Source of the DNA: Prauserella_A sp040645195 | GTDB taxonomy: Bacteria; Actinomycetota; Actinomycetes; Mycobacteriales; Pseudonocardiaceae | Direction: 5' to 3' | Length of the DNA stretch: 64,000 nt | Assembly: GCF_040645195.1 (NCBI RefSeq) | Contig: NZ_JBEYXW010000006.1 | Location: 124,001-188,000, forward strand | Part shown: piece by piece, positions 16,045 to 24,891 of the stretch | Numbering within the stretch: position 1 is the first letter of the stretch | Layout: each line of letters starts with the position of its first letter | Made by a program: the position numbers and the translations under genes | The notes under the pieces: model-generated | What the model saw: only the letters and a program-made list of their open reading frames with translations | Databases searched by the model: none | What the model was told of the DNA's origin: nothing

Positions 16045-18021
16045 GTGGCTGACCCCTCCACCTACCGTCCCTCGCCGGGCAGCATTCCGGACGCCCCCGG
16101 CGTCTACAAGTTCCGCGATGCCACCAGGCGGGTCATCTACGTCGGCAAGGCCAAGAGCCTGCGCAGCAGGCTGAACTCCTACTTCGCCGACCTCGCCGGG
16201 CTCCACCCGCGGACCCGGCAGATGGTGACGACGGCGGCGAGCGTCGAGTGGACGGTCGTCTCGACCGAGGTCGAAGCCCTTCAGCTGGAGTACAACTGGA
16301 TCAAGGAGTTCGACCCCCGGTTCAACGTCCGCTACCGCGACGACAAGTCCTACCCCGTACTGGCGGTCACCCTGTACGAGGAGTTCCCGCGGCTGCACGT
16401 CTACCGCGGACCACGCAAGAAGGGCGTGCGCTACTTCGGCCCGTACGCGCATGCCTGGGCCATCCGCGAGACGCTCGACCTGCTGCTGCGCGTCTTTCCC
16501 GCCAGGACCTGCTCCGCCGGGGTGTTCCGCAGGCACGGTCAGATCGGCAGGCCCTGCCTGCTCGGCTACATCGACAAGTGCTCGGCACCGTGCGTCGGCA
16601 AGGTCGACGCCGAGCAGCACCGCGCCATCGTCGAGGACTTCTGTGACTTCCTCGCCGGCCGCACCGACGTCATGGTGCGCAGGCTGGAGAAGGAGATGGC
16701 GGCGGCGGCGGACACGCTGGAGTTCGAGCGGGCGGCACGCCTGCGTGACGACCTCGGCGCGCTGCGCCGGGCGATGGAGAAGCAGGCCGTCGTCCTCGGC
16801 GACGGCACCGACGCCGACGTCATCGCCTTCGCGCACGACGAACTGGAGGCCGCGGTCCAGGTGTTCCACGTGCGGGGCGGCCGGGTGCGGGGCCAGCGCG
16901 GCTGGGTCATCGACAAGGTCGAGGAGATGGACGTTCCCGCGCTCGTCGAGCAGTTCCTGAGCCAGTTCTACGCCGAGCAGGCCGAACTGGCCGAGGAGAC
17001 GACCGGCGCCGGAGCCACCGTGCCACGCGAGGTGCTCGTACCCGAGCTGCCACCGGACGCCGGCGCACTCAGCGAGTGGCTGTCCGGTCTGCGCGGCTCA
17101 CGGGTGCACCTGCGCGTGCCCCAGCGCGGGGACAAGCGGGCGCTGGCCGAGACCGTCACCCGCAACGCGCAGGAGGCCTTCGCGCAGCACAAGCTGCGCC
17201 GGGCGGGCGACCTCACCGCGCGCTCGGCGGCGCTGGCGGAACTGCAGGAGCACCTCGGCCTGGACAGCGCGCCACTGCGCATCGAGTGCGTCGACATCAG
17301 CCACATCGCGGGCAGCGATGTGGTGGCCTCGCTCGTGGTCTTCGAGGACGGGGTGCCCCGCAAGTCGGAGTACCGGCGTTTCGCGTTGAAGGAGGCGGCC
17401 ACCGAGGGCGATGTCGCGGCCATCGCCGAGGTCGTGCGCCGCCGGTTCGCCCGCTACCTCAAGGAGACCGGCAGCGGTGACGAGGACGCGCCGCCGGAGT
17501 CCACACCGGGGATCGACCCCGAGACCGGCAGGCCGCGCAAGTTCGCCTACCCGCCGAACCTGCTCGTGGTCGACGGTGCGGGGCCGCAGGCGACCGCGGC
17601 CGCCGACGTCCTCGGCGACCTCGGCATCAACGACGTCGCGGTGGTCGGCCTCGCGAAGCGCCTCGAAGAGGTGTGGCTGCCCGCCGACCCGGACCCGGTC
17701 ATCCTCCCGCGGACCTCCGACGCGCTGTACCTTCTGCAACGGGTACGCGACGAGGCGCACCGCTTCGCGATCCAGTACCACCGCCAGAAGCGCTCCAAGC
17801 GGGTGCAGGCGTCGGCGCTGGATGGTGTTCCTGGGCTCGGGCAGGCACGCAAGTCCGCCCTGATCAAGCACTTCGGCTCGGTCAAGAAGCTCAGGCAGGC
17901 CAGCGTGGCGGAGATCGCCGAGGTTCCGGGCGTCGGCACGCGCACCGCCGAGGTCGTCCACGCGGCGCTCGCCGGGGGGCGCCCGGCCGAACAGGGAGAG
18001 GGGAGTCACGCACGTGACTGA
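16045..18021 (+). CDS. uvrC: excinuclease ABC subunit C
   Basis: UvrC makes both incisions in nucleotide excision repair. The N-terminal GIY-YIG nuclease shows GVYKFRDATRRVIYVGKAKS; a central UVR motif around EKEMAAAADTLEFERAARLR contacts UvrB; the RNase H-like second nuclease includes IECVDISHIAGSDVVASLVV; and the C terminus has the tandem helix-hairpin-helix GVPGLGQARKSALIKHFG plus IAEVPGVGTRTAE. At 658 residues the length is normal. The start is GTG 16045, six bases after a TAGGCT box. Its end overlaps rapZ by eight bases. The uvrC-rapZ-yvcK-whiA order is standard in actinobacteria. Confidence 0.96.
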   Translation: MADPSTYRPSPGSIPDAPGVYKFRDATRRVIYVGKAKSLRSRLNSYFADLAGLHPRTRQMVTTAASVEWTVVSTEVEALQLEYNWIKEFDPRFNVRYRDDKSYPVLAVTLYEEFPRLHVYRGPRKKGVRYFGPYAHAWAIRETLDLLLRVFPARTCSAGVFRRHGQIGRPCLLGYIDKCSAPCVGKVDAEQHRAIVEDFCDFLAGRTDVMVRRLEKEMAAAADTLEFERAARLRDDLGALRRAMEKQAVVLGDGTDADVIAFAHDELEAAVQVFHVRGGRVRGQRGWVIDKVEEMDVPALVEQFLSQFYAEQAELAEETTGAGATVPREVLVPELPPDAGALSEWLSGLRGSRVHLRVPQRGDKRALAETVTRNAQEAFAQHKLRRAGDLTARSAALAELQEHLGLDSAPLRIECVDISHIAGSDVVASLVVFEDGVPRKSEYRRFALKEAATEGDVAAIAEVVRRRFARYLKETGSGDEDAPPESTPGIDPETGRPRKFAYPPNLLVVDGAGPQATAAADVLGDLGINDVAVVGLAKRLEEVWLPADPDPVILPRTSDALYLLQRVRDEAHRFAIQYHRQKRSKRVQASALDGVPGLGQARKSALIKHFGSVKKLRQASVAEIAEVPGVGTRTAEVVHAALAGGRPAEQGEGSHARD

Positions 18022-18901
18022 CGAGGAAGCCAGGACCGCGGGCATGGAGGTCGCGGTCGTGACCGGGTTGTCGGGGGCGGGCCGCAGCACCGCGGCCAAG
18101 TGCCTCGAGGACCTGGGCTGGTTCGTGGTCGACAACCTGCCGCCAGAGCTGATCGCGACCATGGTGGAGCTCGGCGCGCAGGCGCGCGGGGCGATCACCA
18201 AGGTCGCCGTGGTCATGGACGTGCGCTCACGCGCCTTCACCGACGACCTCGCCTCGGTGATCAAGGACCTGGACGCACGCGGGTACAAGCCGCGCGTGCT
18301 CTTCCTCGAGGCGACCGATGCCGTGCTGGTCCGCCGTTTCGAGCAGGTGCGGCGCAGCCACCCCCTGCAGGCCGACGGGCGGCTCGCCGACGGCATCACC
18401 GCCGAGCGCGCGCTGCTCTCACCGCTGCGCGAGGAGGCCGACCTGCTGCTCGACACCTCCGGGCTGTCGGTGCACGACCTGCGCGCCAAGATCGAGGACG
18501 CGTTCGGCACCGAGGCGAGCAGCCAGACCAGGGTGACGGTGCTGTCCTTCGGGTACAAGTACGGCCTGCCGATGGACTCCGACCTCGTCATGGACGTCCG
18601 GTTCCTGCCCAATCCCTTCTGGATTCCCGAGCTGCGTGAACACAGTGGACTCGACGGCGACGTGCGCAACTACGTGCTGGGGCAGGAGGGAGCCGAGGAG
18701 TTCCTCGAGCGCTACCACGAACTACTGCGGCTCATCGGGGCAGGGTACAAGCGGGAGGGCAAGCGGTACCTCACCCTCGCGGTCGGCTGCACCGGCGGGA
18801 AACACCGCAGCGTCGCCATTTCCGAGGAACTGGCCACCCGACTGTCCAAAGAGGATGGCATGGCAGTGAAGGTGGTGCATCGGGACCTGGGCAGAGAGTG
18901 A
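18014..18901 (+). CDS. rapZ: RNase adapter protein RapZ / nucleotide-binding protein
   Basis: This 295-residue protein has the RapZ N-terminal P-loop domain (VTGLSGAGRSTAAKCLEDLG, with Arg in place of the usual Lys, as is common in actinobacterial members) and DNLPPELI, and the C-terminal domain with SFGYKYGLPMDSDLV, DVRFLPNPFW and VGCTGGKHRSV. In enterobacteria RapZ guides RNase E to GlmZ sRNA; the actinobacterial role is not established, though nucleotide-sugar control is plausible. The GTG start overlaps uvrC and its stop overlaps yvcK, so expression is coupled. Confidence 0.9.
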   Translation: MTDEEARTAGMEVAVVTGLSGAGRSTAAKCLEDLGWFVVDNLPPELIATMVELGAQARGAITKVAVVMDVRSRAFTDDLASVIKDLDARGYKPRVLFLEATDAVLVRRFEQVRRSHPLQADGRLADGITAERALLSPLREEADLLLDTSGLSVHDLRAKIEDAFGTEASSQTRVTVLSFGYKYGLPMDSDLVMDVRFLPNPFWIPELREHSGLDGDVRNYVLGQEGAEEFLERYHELLRLIGAGYKREGKRYLTLAVGCTGGKHRSVAISEELATRLSKEDGMAVKVVHRDLGRE

Positions 18902-19875
18902 GATCCGGCATGCGGGCGGTCGCGCTCGGTGGCGGGCACGGGCTGCACGCGACGCTGACGGCGTTGCGCCGCATCACCAAGGACGTCACCGCGGTTGTCA
19001 CGGTCGCCGACGACGGCGGCTCTTCGGGACGGTTGCGCAGGGAGCTCGGGCTGCTGCCGCCCGGTGACCTCCGGCAGGCGCTGGCCGCGCTGTCGGCCGC
19101 CGAGGACGGCGGCACGCTGTGGGCGGAGGTGTTCCAGCACCGTTTCGGTGGCAGTGGCGCGCTCACCGGGCACACGGTGGGCAACCTGCTGCTCGCGGGC
19201 CTGTTCGAGGTGCTCGGTGATCCGGTCGCCGGGCTCGACGAGGCGAGCAGGCTGCTCGGCATCTCCGGGCGGGTCCTGCCGATGTCGGCCGAGCCGCTGG
19301 ACATCGAGGGCGAGGTCACCGGCCTCGAACCGGACGGTACGGCGAGCCGTATCCGCGGTCAGGTCGCGGTCGCCAGCACGCCGGGTCAGGTCCGGCGCAT
19401 CACGCTGCACGCCACGGGCCGCCCCGGCAGCCGTCCGGTCGCCTGCCCGGAGGCGGTCGAGGCCGTGCTGTCGGCGGATGTCGTGTTCCTCGGCCCCGGT
19501 TCGTGGTTCACCAGCGTGCTGCCGCACCTGCTGGTGCCCGAACTGCACGATGCGCTGGTCCGCACGTCCGCGACCAAGGTGGTGATTCTGAACCTGGAGC
19601 CGCAGCCGGGAGAGACGGCTGGTTTCTCACCCGAACGGCACCTGGACGTACTCTTCGAACACGCTCCCCGGCTGCGGGTCGACGCGGTGATCGCCGATCG
19701 CGACTCCGTGCCGACCCCGGCGAGCCTGCGCCGTGCGGCGGCCGCGCTGGGCGGGCGTGCGCATCTGGCGTCGGTGGCGGCCCCTGGGGTGGGGGGACGG
19801 CACGATCCGGATGCCCTGGCTGGCTGTGTGCGAGACGCTCTCGGTCTGACCGAGTGCGAGAGGGAGGGGCAGTAA
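18898..19875 (+). CDS. yvcK: gluconeogenesis factor YvcK/CuvA family
   Basis: The 325-residue protein has the YvcK/CofD-like N terminus (AVALGGGHGLHATLTALRR), VVTVADDGGSSGRLRRELG and HTVGNLLLAGLFEVLGD, plus FLGPGSWFTSVLPHLLV. Members bind UDP-sugars and influence carbon metabolism and cell-envelope synthesis; in mycobacteria CuvA affects cell shape. GTG 18898 overlaps the rapZ stop as GTGA. The stop overlaps the ATG of whiA as TAATG. Exact role here is inferred from the family. Confidence 0.9.
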   Translation: MRSGMRAVALGGGHGLHATLTALRRITKDVTAVVTVADDGGSSGRLRRELGLLPPGDLRQALAALSAAEDGGTLWAEVFQHRFGGSGALTGHTVGNLLLAGLFEVLGDPVAGLDEASRLLGISGRVLPMSAEPLDIEGEVTGLEPDGTASRIRGQVAVASTPGQVRRITLHATGRPGSRPVACPEAVEAVLSADVVFLGPGSWFTSVLPHLLVPELHDALVRTSATKVVILNLEPQPGETAGFSPERHLDVLFEHAPRLRVDAVIADRDSVPTPASLRRAAAALGGRAHLASVAAPGVGGRHDPDALAGCVRDALGLTECEREGQ

Positions 19876-20861
19876 TGGCCATGACGGCTGCGGTCAAGGA
19901 CGAACTGAGCCGGCTGGAGATCACCAAGACCAGCCCGCGCCGCTCGGAGGTGTCCTCGCTGCTGCGGTTCGCGGGCGGGCTGCACATCGTGGCGGGGCGG
20001 GTGGTCGTCGAGGCGGAGGTCGACACCGGTTCGGTGGCGCGCCGGCTGCGCAGGGAGATCCACGAGCTGTACGGGCACCAGGCCGACGTGCACGTGATCA
20101 CCTCCGGCGGGCTGCGCAAGGGAACCCGTTACGTCGTGCGGGTGGTCAAGGACGGTGAGGGGCTCGCGCGGCAGACCGGGCTGATCGACCAGCGCGGGCG
20201 TCCCGTCCGTGGGCTGCCCGCTGCCGTCGTCTCCGGCGGGATCGCCGATGCCGAGGCCGCGTGGCGGGGTGCGTTCCTGGCGCACGGTTCGCTGACCGAA
20301 CCCGGCCGGTCGTCCTCGCTGGAGGTCACCTGCCCCGGCCCGGAGGCGGCACTCGCGCTCGTCGGCGCCGCGCGCAGGCTCGGCATCCAGGCCAAGTCCC
20401 GCGAGGTGCGCGGCGCCGACCGCGTCGTGGTGCGCGACGGCGACGCGATCGGTGCCCTGCTCACCCGGCTCGGCGCGCACGAGAGCGTGCTGGCGTGGGA
20501 GGAGCGGCGGATGCGACGCGAGGTGCGCGCCACCGCCAACCGGCTCGCCAACTTCGACGACGCCAACCTGCGCCGCTCGGCCAGGGCCGCCGTGGCCGCC
20601 GCCGCCAGGGTCGAACGTGCGATGGAGATCCTCGGCGACACCGCGCCCGACCACCTGCTCGCCGCGGGCAAGCTGCGGCTGGCCAACCGTCAGGCGTCGC
20701 TGGAGGAGCTCGGCCAGCTGTCCGATCCGCCGATGACCAAGGACGCCGTCGCAGGCCGGATCCGGCGGTTGCTGGCCATGGCGGACAAACGGGCAGGCGA
20801 TCTGGGTGTCCCCGACACCGAGTCCGCGGTGACCCCGGAGATGCTGGAGGAGGACGTGTGA
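19875..20861 (+). CDS. whiA: DNA-binding protein WhiA
   Basis: WhiA combines an N-terminal LAGLIDADG-like fold with a C-terminal helix-turn-helix. It is a sporulation and cell-division regulator in Streptomyces and is conserved in non-sporulating Gram-positives. Seen here are the N terminus VKDELSRLEITKTSPRR, KGTRYVVRV, the GAFLAHGSLTEP segment and the C-terminal LRLANRQASLEELGQLSDPP helix-turn-helix. Length is 328 residues from ATG 19875, which overlaps the yvcK stop and has GGAGGGG five bases upstream; ATG 19881 is an alternative. In streptomycetes the next gene is gap; here an accessory block intervenes. Confidence 0.94.
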   Translation: MAMTAAVKDELSRLEITKTSPRRSEVSSLLRFAGGLHIVAGRVVVEAEVDTGSVARRLRREIHELYGHQADVHVITSGGLRKGTRYVVRVVKDGEGLARQTGLIDQRGRPVRGLPAAVVSGGIADAEAAWRGAFLAHGSLTEPGRSSSLEVTCPGPEAALALVGAARRLGIQAKSREVRGADRVVVRDGDAIGALLTRLGAHESVLAWEERRMRREVRATANRLANFDDANLRRSARAAVAAAARVERAMEILGDTAPDHLLAAGKLRLANRQASLEELGQLSDPPMTKDAVAGRIRRLLAMADKRAGDLGVPDTESAVTPEMLEEDV

Positions 20862-20995
20862 ACGGGCGGCGTTACCTGCGGCGCGTCTGAGGGCGCACTC
20901 GTAACGCAGCGGTTTCACGCACGCACCCCGGCTCGAAACGCGGCACGCCAACTCTCGATCACGGCAGTACGGCCGGTTGACCGAAAGGGGGCTTC

Positions 20996-22027
20996 GTGCA
21001 CGCGACAAGGACAGGTGCTGTGGAAAGGGCCGACCTCACCGTCTCGGCGGAGATCGGGACCTGGCTCGAACGGCGGTCCAGCCGGGCCGACGACTGGACC
21101 GCCGCCGAACTCGTCGCCGCGAAGCGCGGGCGGACGGTCAGCGTCGTGATCCCTGCCCGCAACGAGCAGGAGACCGTCGGGCAGATCGTGCGCACCATCC
21201 GCACGGCACTGATGGAAGAGCAGCCACTGGTCGACGAGATCCTCGTCGTCGACTCACATTCCGAGGACGCCACCGCCGCGGTCGCCGCCGAGGCAGGCGC
21301 GACGGTCGTCGCGCAGGACGCCGTGCTCTCGCTGCCCGGTGTGCGGGGCAAGGGCGAGGCGCTGTGGAAGGGACTGGCGGCGACCTCGGGTGAGCTCGTC
21401 GTGTTCGTCGACGGGGATCTGTACGACTTCACGGCCGGGTACGTGATCGGACTGCTGGGGCCGCTGCTCACCGACCCCGCAGTGGACTACGTGAAGGGCT
21501 TCTACCACCGCCCGCTCGTCGGTGCCCAGCACACCGATGCCGACGGTGGCGGGCGAGTCACCGAGCTGGTCGCCAGGCCGCTGCTGAACATGTTCTGGCC
21601 CGAGCTGTCCGGGTTCGTCCAGCCGCTGGCCGGTGAGTACGCGGGGCGGCGGGAGGTGCTGGAGAGCATCCCGTTCGTCACCAACTACGGCGTCGAGGTC
21701 GGGCACCTGATCGACCTGCTGGAGTGGCGCGGTCTCGACGCGCTGGCCCAGGTGGACCTCGGCATGCGTACCCACCGCCACCAGAGCACGCAGGCGCTGG
21801 GCCGCATGTCCGGGCAGATCATGCTGACCATTGTGGACCGGCTGAAGCACTACGGGCGGCTGGTGACCTCGCAGCCGCCCGCGACGCTGCTGGCCCAGTT
21901 CCGCAGGGGCGGCGATGCCGGGCACGGCGTCGAGCGGGAGCTCGTGCTGACCGACCTCACCCTGCACCAGCGCCCACCGCTGGCGACTCTGCGGGCGGAA
22001 CCGGAACCCCTGCGCAACACCGCCTGA
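20996..22027 (+). CDS. gpgS: glucosyl-3-phosphoglycerate synthase
   Basis: GpgS transfers glucose from a nucleotide sugar to 3-phosphoglycerate, the first step toward glucosylglycerate and methylglucose lipopolysaccharides. The GT-A fold is clear: VSVVIPARNEQETVGQIVRT, DEILVVDSHSEDAT, and the metal-binding FVDGDLYDF. The KGFYHRPL, PLAGEYAGRREVLESI and FVTNYGVEVGHLIDL segments are typical of the GpgS branch. The product has 343 residues. GTG 20996 has AAAGGGGG five bases upstream. It stands alone, ahead of a convergent minus-strand gene. Confidence 0.87.
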   Translation: MHATRTGAVERADLTVSAEIGTWLERRSSRADDWTAAELVAAKRGRTVSVVIPARNEQETVGQIVRTIRTALMEEQPLVDEILVVDSHSEDATAAVAAEAGATVVAQDAVLSLPGVRGKGEALWKGLAATSGELVVFVDGDLYDFTAGYVIGLLGPLLTDPAVDYVKGFYHRPLVGAQHTDADGGGRVTELVARPLLNMFWPELSGFVQPLAGEYAGRREVLESIPFVTNYGVEVGHLIDLLEWRGLDALAQVDLGMRTHRHQSTQALGRMSGQIMLTIVDRLKHYGRLVTSQPPATLLAQFRRGGDAGHGVERELVLTDLTLHQRPPLATLRAEPEPLRNTA

Positions 22028-22040
22028 CCGGCAGCCGATC

Positions 22041-22478
22041 TCAGCCCGCGATCTCCGCGTAGGCGAGGACCTTGGTGATCTTCGCCCGGACGAGGTACTC
22101 GCCGGGCTGGGCGTTACGCCTGCCGATGGCCTCCGCGTTCTCCTCGCCCATGTACCGCCCGCCGATCCGGATGGACCACGGGAGCATCTCGGCGAGATCC
22201 TCGGAGAGCCGGGCCTCCGCGGTGAACTGCACGTACGAGAACGGCGGAACCTGGTCGTCGACGATCAGCGAGATCCGCGGGTCGCGGCGCAGCGCCTTGC
22301 CCTTCAACGAGTCCGCGCCGGTGTTGAAGATCAGCTCGTCGCCGTCGGCTGCCGCGTTGAGCACGAACCAGATCGCCGTGACGTGCGGCGATCCGTCCGC
22401 CCGCACCACCGCGAGCTTGCCGGTGCGGGTACCGCTGCTGGCGAACCGCCACCACTCGTCCCTCGTCATCCGGTGCAT
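22041..22478 (-). CDS. PPOX-class (pyridoxamine oxidase-like) FMN/F420-binding protein
   Basis: The 145-residue split-barrel protein has TRTGKLAVVRADGSPHVTAI (residues ~17-36), then VLNAAADGDELIFNT, KGKALRRDPRISLIVDD and a PPFSYVQFTAEARL strand, matching the small PPOX-class F420-dependent family of actinobacteria. Such proteins reduce or bind flavin or F420; the substrate cannot be told. The start is the ATG at 22478 because the conserved MTRDEWW helix begins four residues later. It lies 66 bp from the divergent SMC-cassette promoter and ends 13 bp from the end of gpgS. Confidence 0.8.
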   Translation of the reverse strand: MHRMTRDEWWRFASSGTRTGKLAVVRADGSPHVTAIWFVLNAAADGDELIFNTGADSLKGKALRRDPRISLIVDDQVPPFSYVQFTAEARLSEDLAEMLPWSIRIGGRYMGEENAEAIGRRNAQPGEYLVRAKITKVLAYAEIAG

Positions 22479-22530
22479 GCCTTCCCACGTTACCGGCGCG
22501 CCCACCCGGGCGCGCTCCGCGCGGCTGGAA

Positions 22531-22536
22531 TACTCT
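22531..22536 (+). promoter_or_regulatory. -10 box for the SMC-like three-gene cassette
   Basis: TACTCT ends eight bases before GTG 22545, so the first gene of the cassette is probably expressed from a leaderless transcript. No -35 consensus is evident in the GC-rich 66-bp divergent spacer. Confidence 0.5.
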
Positions 22537-22544
22537 GATCCGCT

Positions 22545-24026
22545 GTGCGAGACGACGACCTGACCCTGGCCGCCGACCCCGACGAGGGGCTGGCCCGCAG
22601 GCTGAAGGCGCTCGCGTGCACGGCGCCGTTGCACGACCTGGACGCCCGCAAGGCGAAGCTGGACTGGGCCGACGCCACGGTCTACCAGATGGCGGAGATC
22701 GGGTTGCACACGATCGACCAGGTCACGATCGCCATGGACTTCGACACCGGCGCCGACCACCAGCAGGTCGTCGGCCGCCTCCTGCCGTTCATCGCCGCGC
22801 AGGCACCGCGGCGCGGCACCGCCGAGCACACCCGCGTTGCCAGGTGGGTGCTGGACAACCTGATCAACGTCGGCACCACCGACCGCGGCTTCCGCCGGGT
22901 CTACGGCTCGGTCGACGCCGACGGCCGGTACCGGCGCCGCGCGTTCGACTTCAAGCTGCTCGTGGAGCTGGCGGCGCCGACAGGCGAGGTGTACCTGCGG
23001 GCCACCGACGAGGCCATCAACGTGCTCGTCGGAGCACTGGACACCGATGTCGAGTCGGCCCAGATCGCCGCCGAGGTGAAGCTGGAGAACCTGATCAACC
23101 GCGGGCGGCTCGCCGACGCCAAGCTGGCTGCCGAGCAGGCCCGCTACCGGACCGTGCAGTACGGCGAGACGCTGCGCGCCAAGCTCGAGGCCACCCGGCG
23201 CGATGTGCGCTCCGTCGACTGGGAGCGCGAGGTTCCCGAGTTGCTGGACGCCGCGTTGTCGCACATCGAGTCCCGTTTCCGTGCCGAGACCGCGATCCTG
23301 CGCAACATCACCGCCGCCAGGGACGAGGCCGAGGACCCCGATCGCAAGCGGCGCGCGGCCGAGCTGGTCGACATCGTCGCCGACTGCATCCGCAGGCACA
23401 CCCAGCTCCAGTCCCGGCTGCAGGCGGCGGGCGCCGTCTTCCGCGCCGAACAGGACCGCCAGCAGTTCTCCGGGCCGCCGCAGCGCGCCGCGATCGACCT
23501 GTTCGGCCAGCTGCTGACGCCCGCGCTGGAGCTGCCGCTGGCCGATGCGCTCGCGCCCACCCAGGCGTTCTTCCATGCCGCCACCGGTATTTCGGTGCCG
23601 ACCGTGCCGTCGCTGCCCTCGCTGGTCTCGCTGCTGTTGCGGCCGGCACCGGAACGTGAGCAGCTGGTGGGCGAGGTCCCCGAGCCCGAGCTGCTGCCCG
23701 CCGAGCAGACCGACAGCTACAGCGACGAACAGTGGCGCCTTGCCGACGAGCTGCTCACCCTGCCCGAGGTACCGCGCCGGCTGTCCGGACTGCTCGCGGA
23801 GGCGAGGCAGGCCGATCCGGGTGCGGTGCGGCTCGTCGCACTGCGCGCGCTGCACGCCTACGGGCCCGAGGTGAGTGCCGCCGTCCGCCAGGGCGAGCGG
23901 CAGGTGCTGCTCGCCTTCGACGACGGCACACCGCTGGACGATCCGGACTTCGGCGGCGCCGACCTGCTGCTGATGTCCGCCACCATCGAGCACGGCGAGG
24001 ACACCGCCGATGAGGAGGTCGCGTGA
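22545..24026 (+). CDS. kleisin-like (JetA/MksF-like) subunit of an SMC-type complex
   Basis: This 493-residue soluble protein has no clear named domain by eye. Its N-terminal ~110 residues are helical with a possible winged-helix segment (VARWVLDNLINVGTTDRGFRRVYG), followed by a YRRRAFDFKLL strand pair, a long charged central helical region (residues ~165-300) and an acidic C terminus with EPELLPAEQ. Size, leaderless first position and overlap with a ~265-residue gene and an SMC-like ATPase gene match the JetA/MksF subunit of Wadjet/Mks condensin-like systems. That assignment rests mainly on context and on size. The GTG start follows a TACTCT box. Confidence 0.55.
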   Translation: MRDDDLTLAADPDEGLARRLKALACTAPLHDLDARKAKLDWADATVYQMAEIGLHTIDQVTIAMDFDTGADHQQVVGRLLPFIAAQAPRRGTAEHTRVARWVLDNLINVGTTDRGFRRVYGSVDADGRYRRRAFDFKLLVELAAPTGEVYLRATDEAINVLVGALDTDVESAQIAAEVKLENLINRGRLADAKLAAEQARYRTVQYGETLRAKLEATRRDVRSVDWEREVPELLDAALSHIESRFRAETAILRNITAARDEAEDPDRKRRAAELVDIVADCIRRHTQLQSRLQAAGAVFRAEQDRQQFSGPPQRAAIDLFGQLLTPALELPLADALAPTQAFFHAATGISVPTVPSLPSLVSLLLRPAPEREQLVGEVPEPELLPAEQTDSYSDEQWRLADELLTLPEVPRRLSGLLAEARQADPGAVRLVALRALHAYGPEVSAAVRQGERQVLLAFDDGTPLDDPDFGGADLLLMSATIEHGEDTADEEVA

Positions 24027-24820
24027 GTACGGGGCACAGCTCGGCCGATGCGGAGGCCGCGGCCCGGCTGATCTCGTTCGGCATGCGGCCGAAACTGCTG
24101 CCCGGCCGCGACGTGGTGTACGGCGAACTGGTCCGCCGTTACGGCGAGGACAGCTCCTTCAAGCAGCTCACGCACGCGGTCGCCGCCGGGCTCGGGCTCA
24201 TGGTGCTGGAGGTCGGCACCCAGGCCGGTGCCGTGCTCGCCGCCACCGACGAGTCGATCTTCGAGATCAAGATGGACAGCTACGCGCGGCAGAGCAAGAT
24301 CCGCGAACGCCGCGACACCGAGAAGGTGCTACACGGGCTCATCCACCTGGCCACCGCTGCGCTCGGCTACCCGCGTCCCGACGACCTCGCCAACGACACC
24401 TACATCGGCCGCGTGAGTGTCGAGCAGGTGGACGGCGTGGTGCGGGAGGCGTGCCGCATCCTGGACGAGCGCGCCGCGGCCTCTGCTGGGAACAACGACC
24501 CGCTCGCCGACGCGCCGGAGCTGGAACAGGCGTGGCGGGCCTACGCGCGCAGGCCCGCCGCGGCCGCGACCAAGGACGGCAGGCTCGCCTCGGACACCAC
24601 GCGCGGCATGGTGGCCAGGGCGCTACGGTTCCTTGCCGAGCAAGGGTTCCTGGTGCCGGTGAGCGGTGAGCAGGGCGGCACCTACCGGACCACGCCGCGC
24701 TACCAGGTGCAGGTGCGGGAGCTGGCCGCGGACGCCGCGTTCGATGAGCTGCTCTCGCTGGGCGTCGTGTCGGTTCCCGGGGGAGACGGGACACTGCGCA
24801 CCACGTCCAGCACGCTGTGA
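24023..24820 (+). CDS. kite-like (JetB/MksE-like) subunit of an SMC-type complex
   Basis: The 265-residue protein overlaps the upstream gene as GTGA. It begins with LISFGMRPKLLPGRDVVYGEL and has two regions that look like winged helices (residues ~25-95 and ~180-245, the latter GMVARALRFLAEQGFLVPVSG then TYRTTPRYQVQVREL). This is the plan of MukE/MksE/JetB kite proteins, which bind the kleisin and DNA. Sequence identity to a known family could not be established by eye. The next gene is 71 bp downstream with a purine-rich site (GGAGAAGGGGG) before its ATG. Confidence 0.55.
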   Translation: MSTGHSSADAEAAARLISFGMRPKLLPGRDVVYGELVRRYGEDSSFKQLTHAVAAGLGLMVLEVGTQAGAVLAATDESIFEIKMDSYARQSKIRERRDTEKVLHGLIHLATAALGYPRPDDLANDTYIGRVSVEQVDGVVREACRILDERAAASAGNNDPLADAPELEQAWRAYARRPAAAATKDGRLASDTTRGMVARALRFLAEQGFLVPVSGEQGGTYRTTPRYQVQVRELAADAAFDELLSLGVVSVPGGDGTLRTTSSTL

Positions 24821-24891
24821 CGGGGCCTGCGGCGGCATAGCGGTACCGGGCGCGTCGCGTCCGGCATCGGCGGAGAAGGGGGAAGACCAGG

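Noticed and set aside
22479..23993. Long minus-strand extension of the PPOX gene across the first SMC-cassette gene.
   Set aside because: The conserved PPOX sequence begins at 22478; the extension is antisense shadow.
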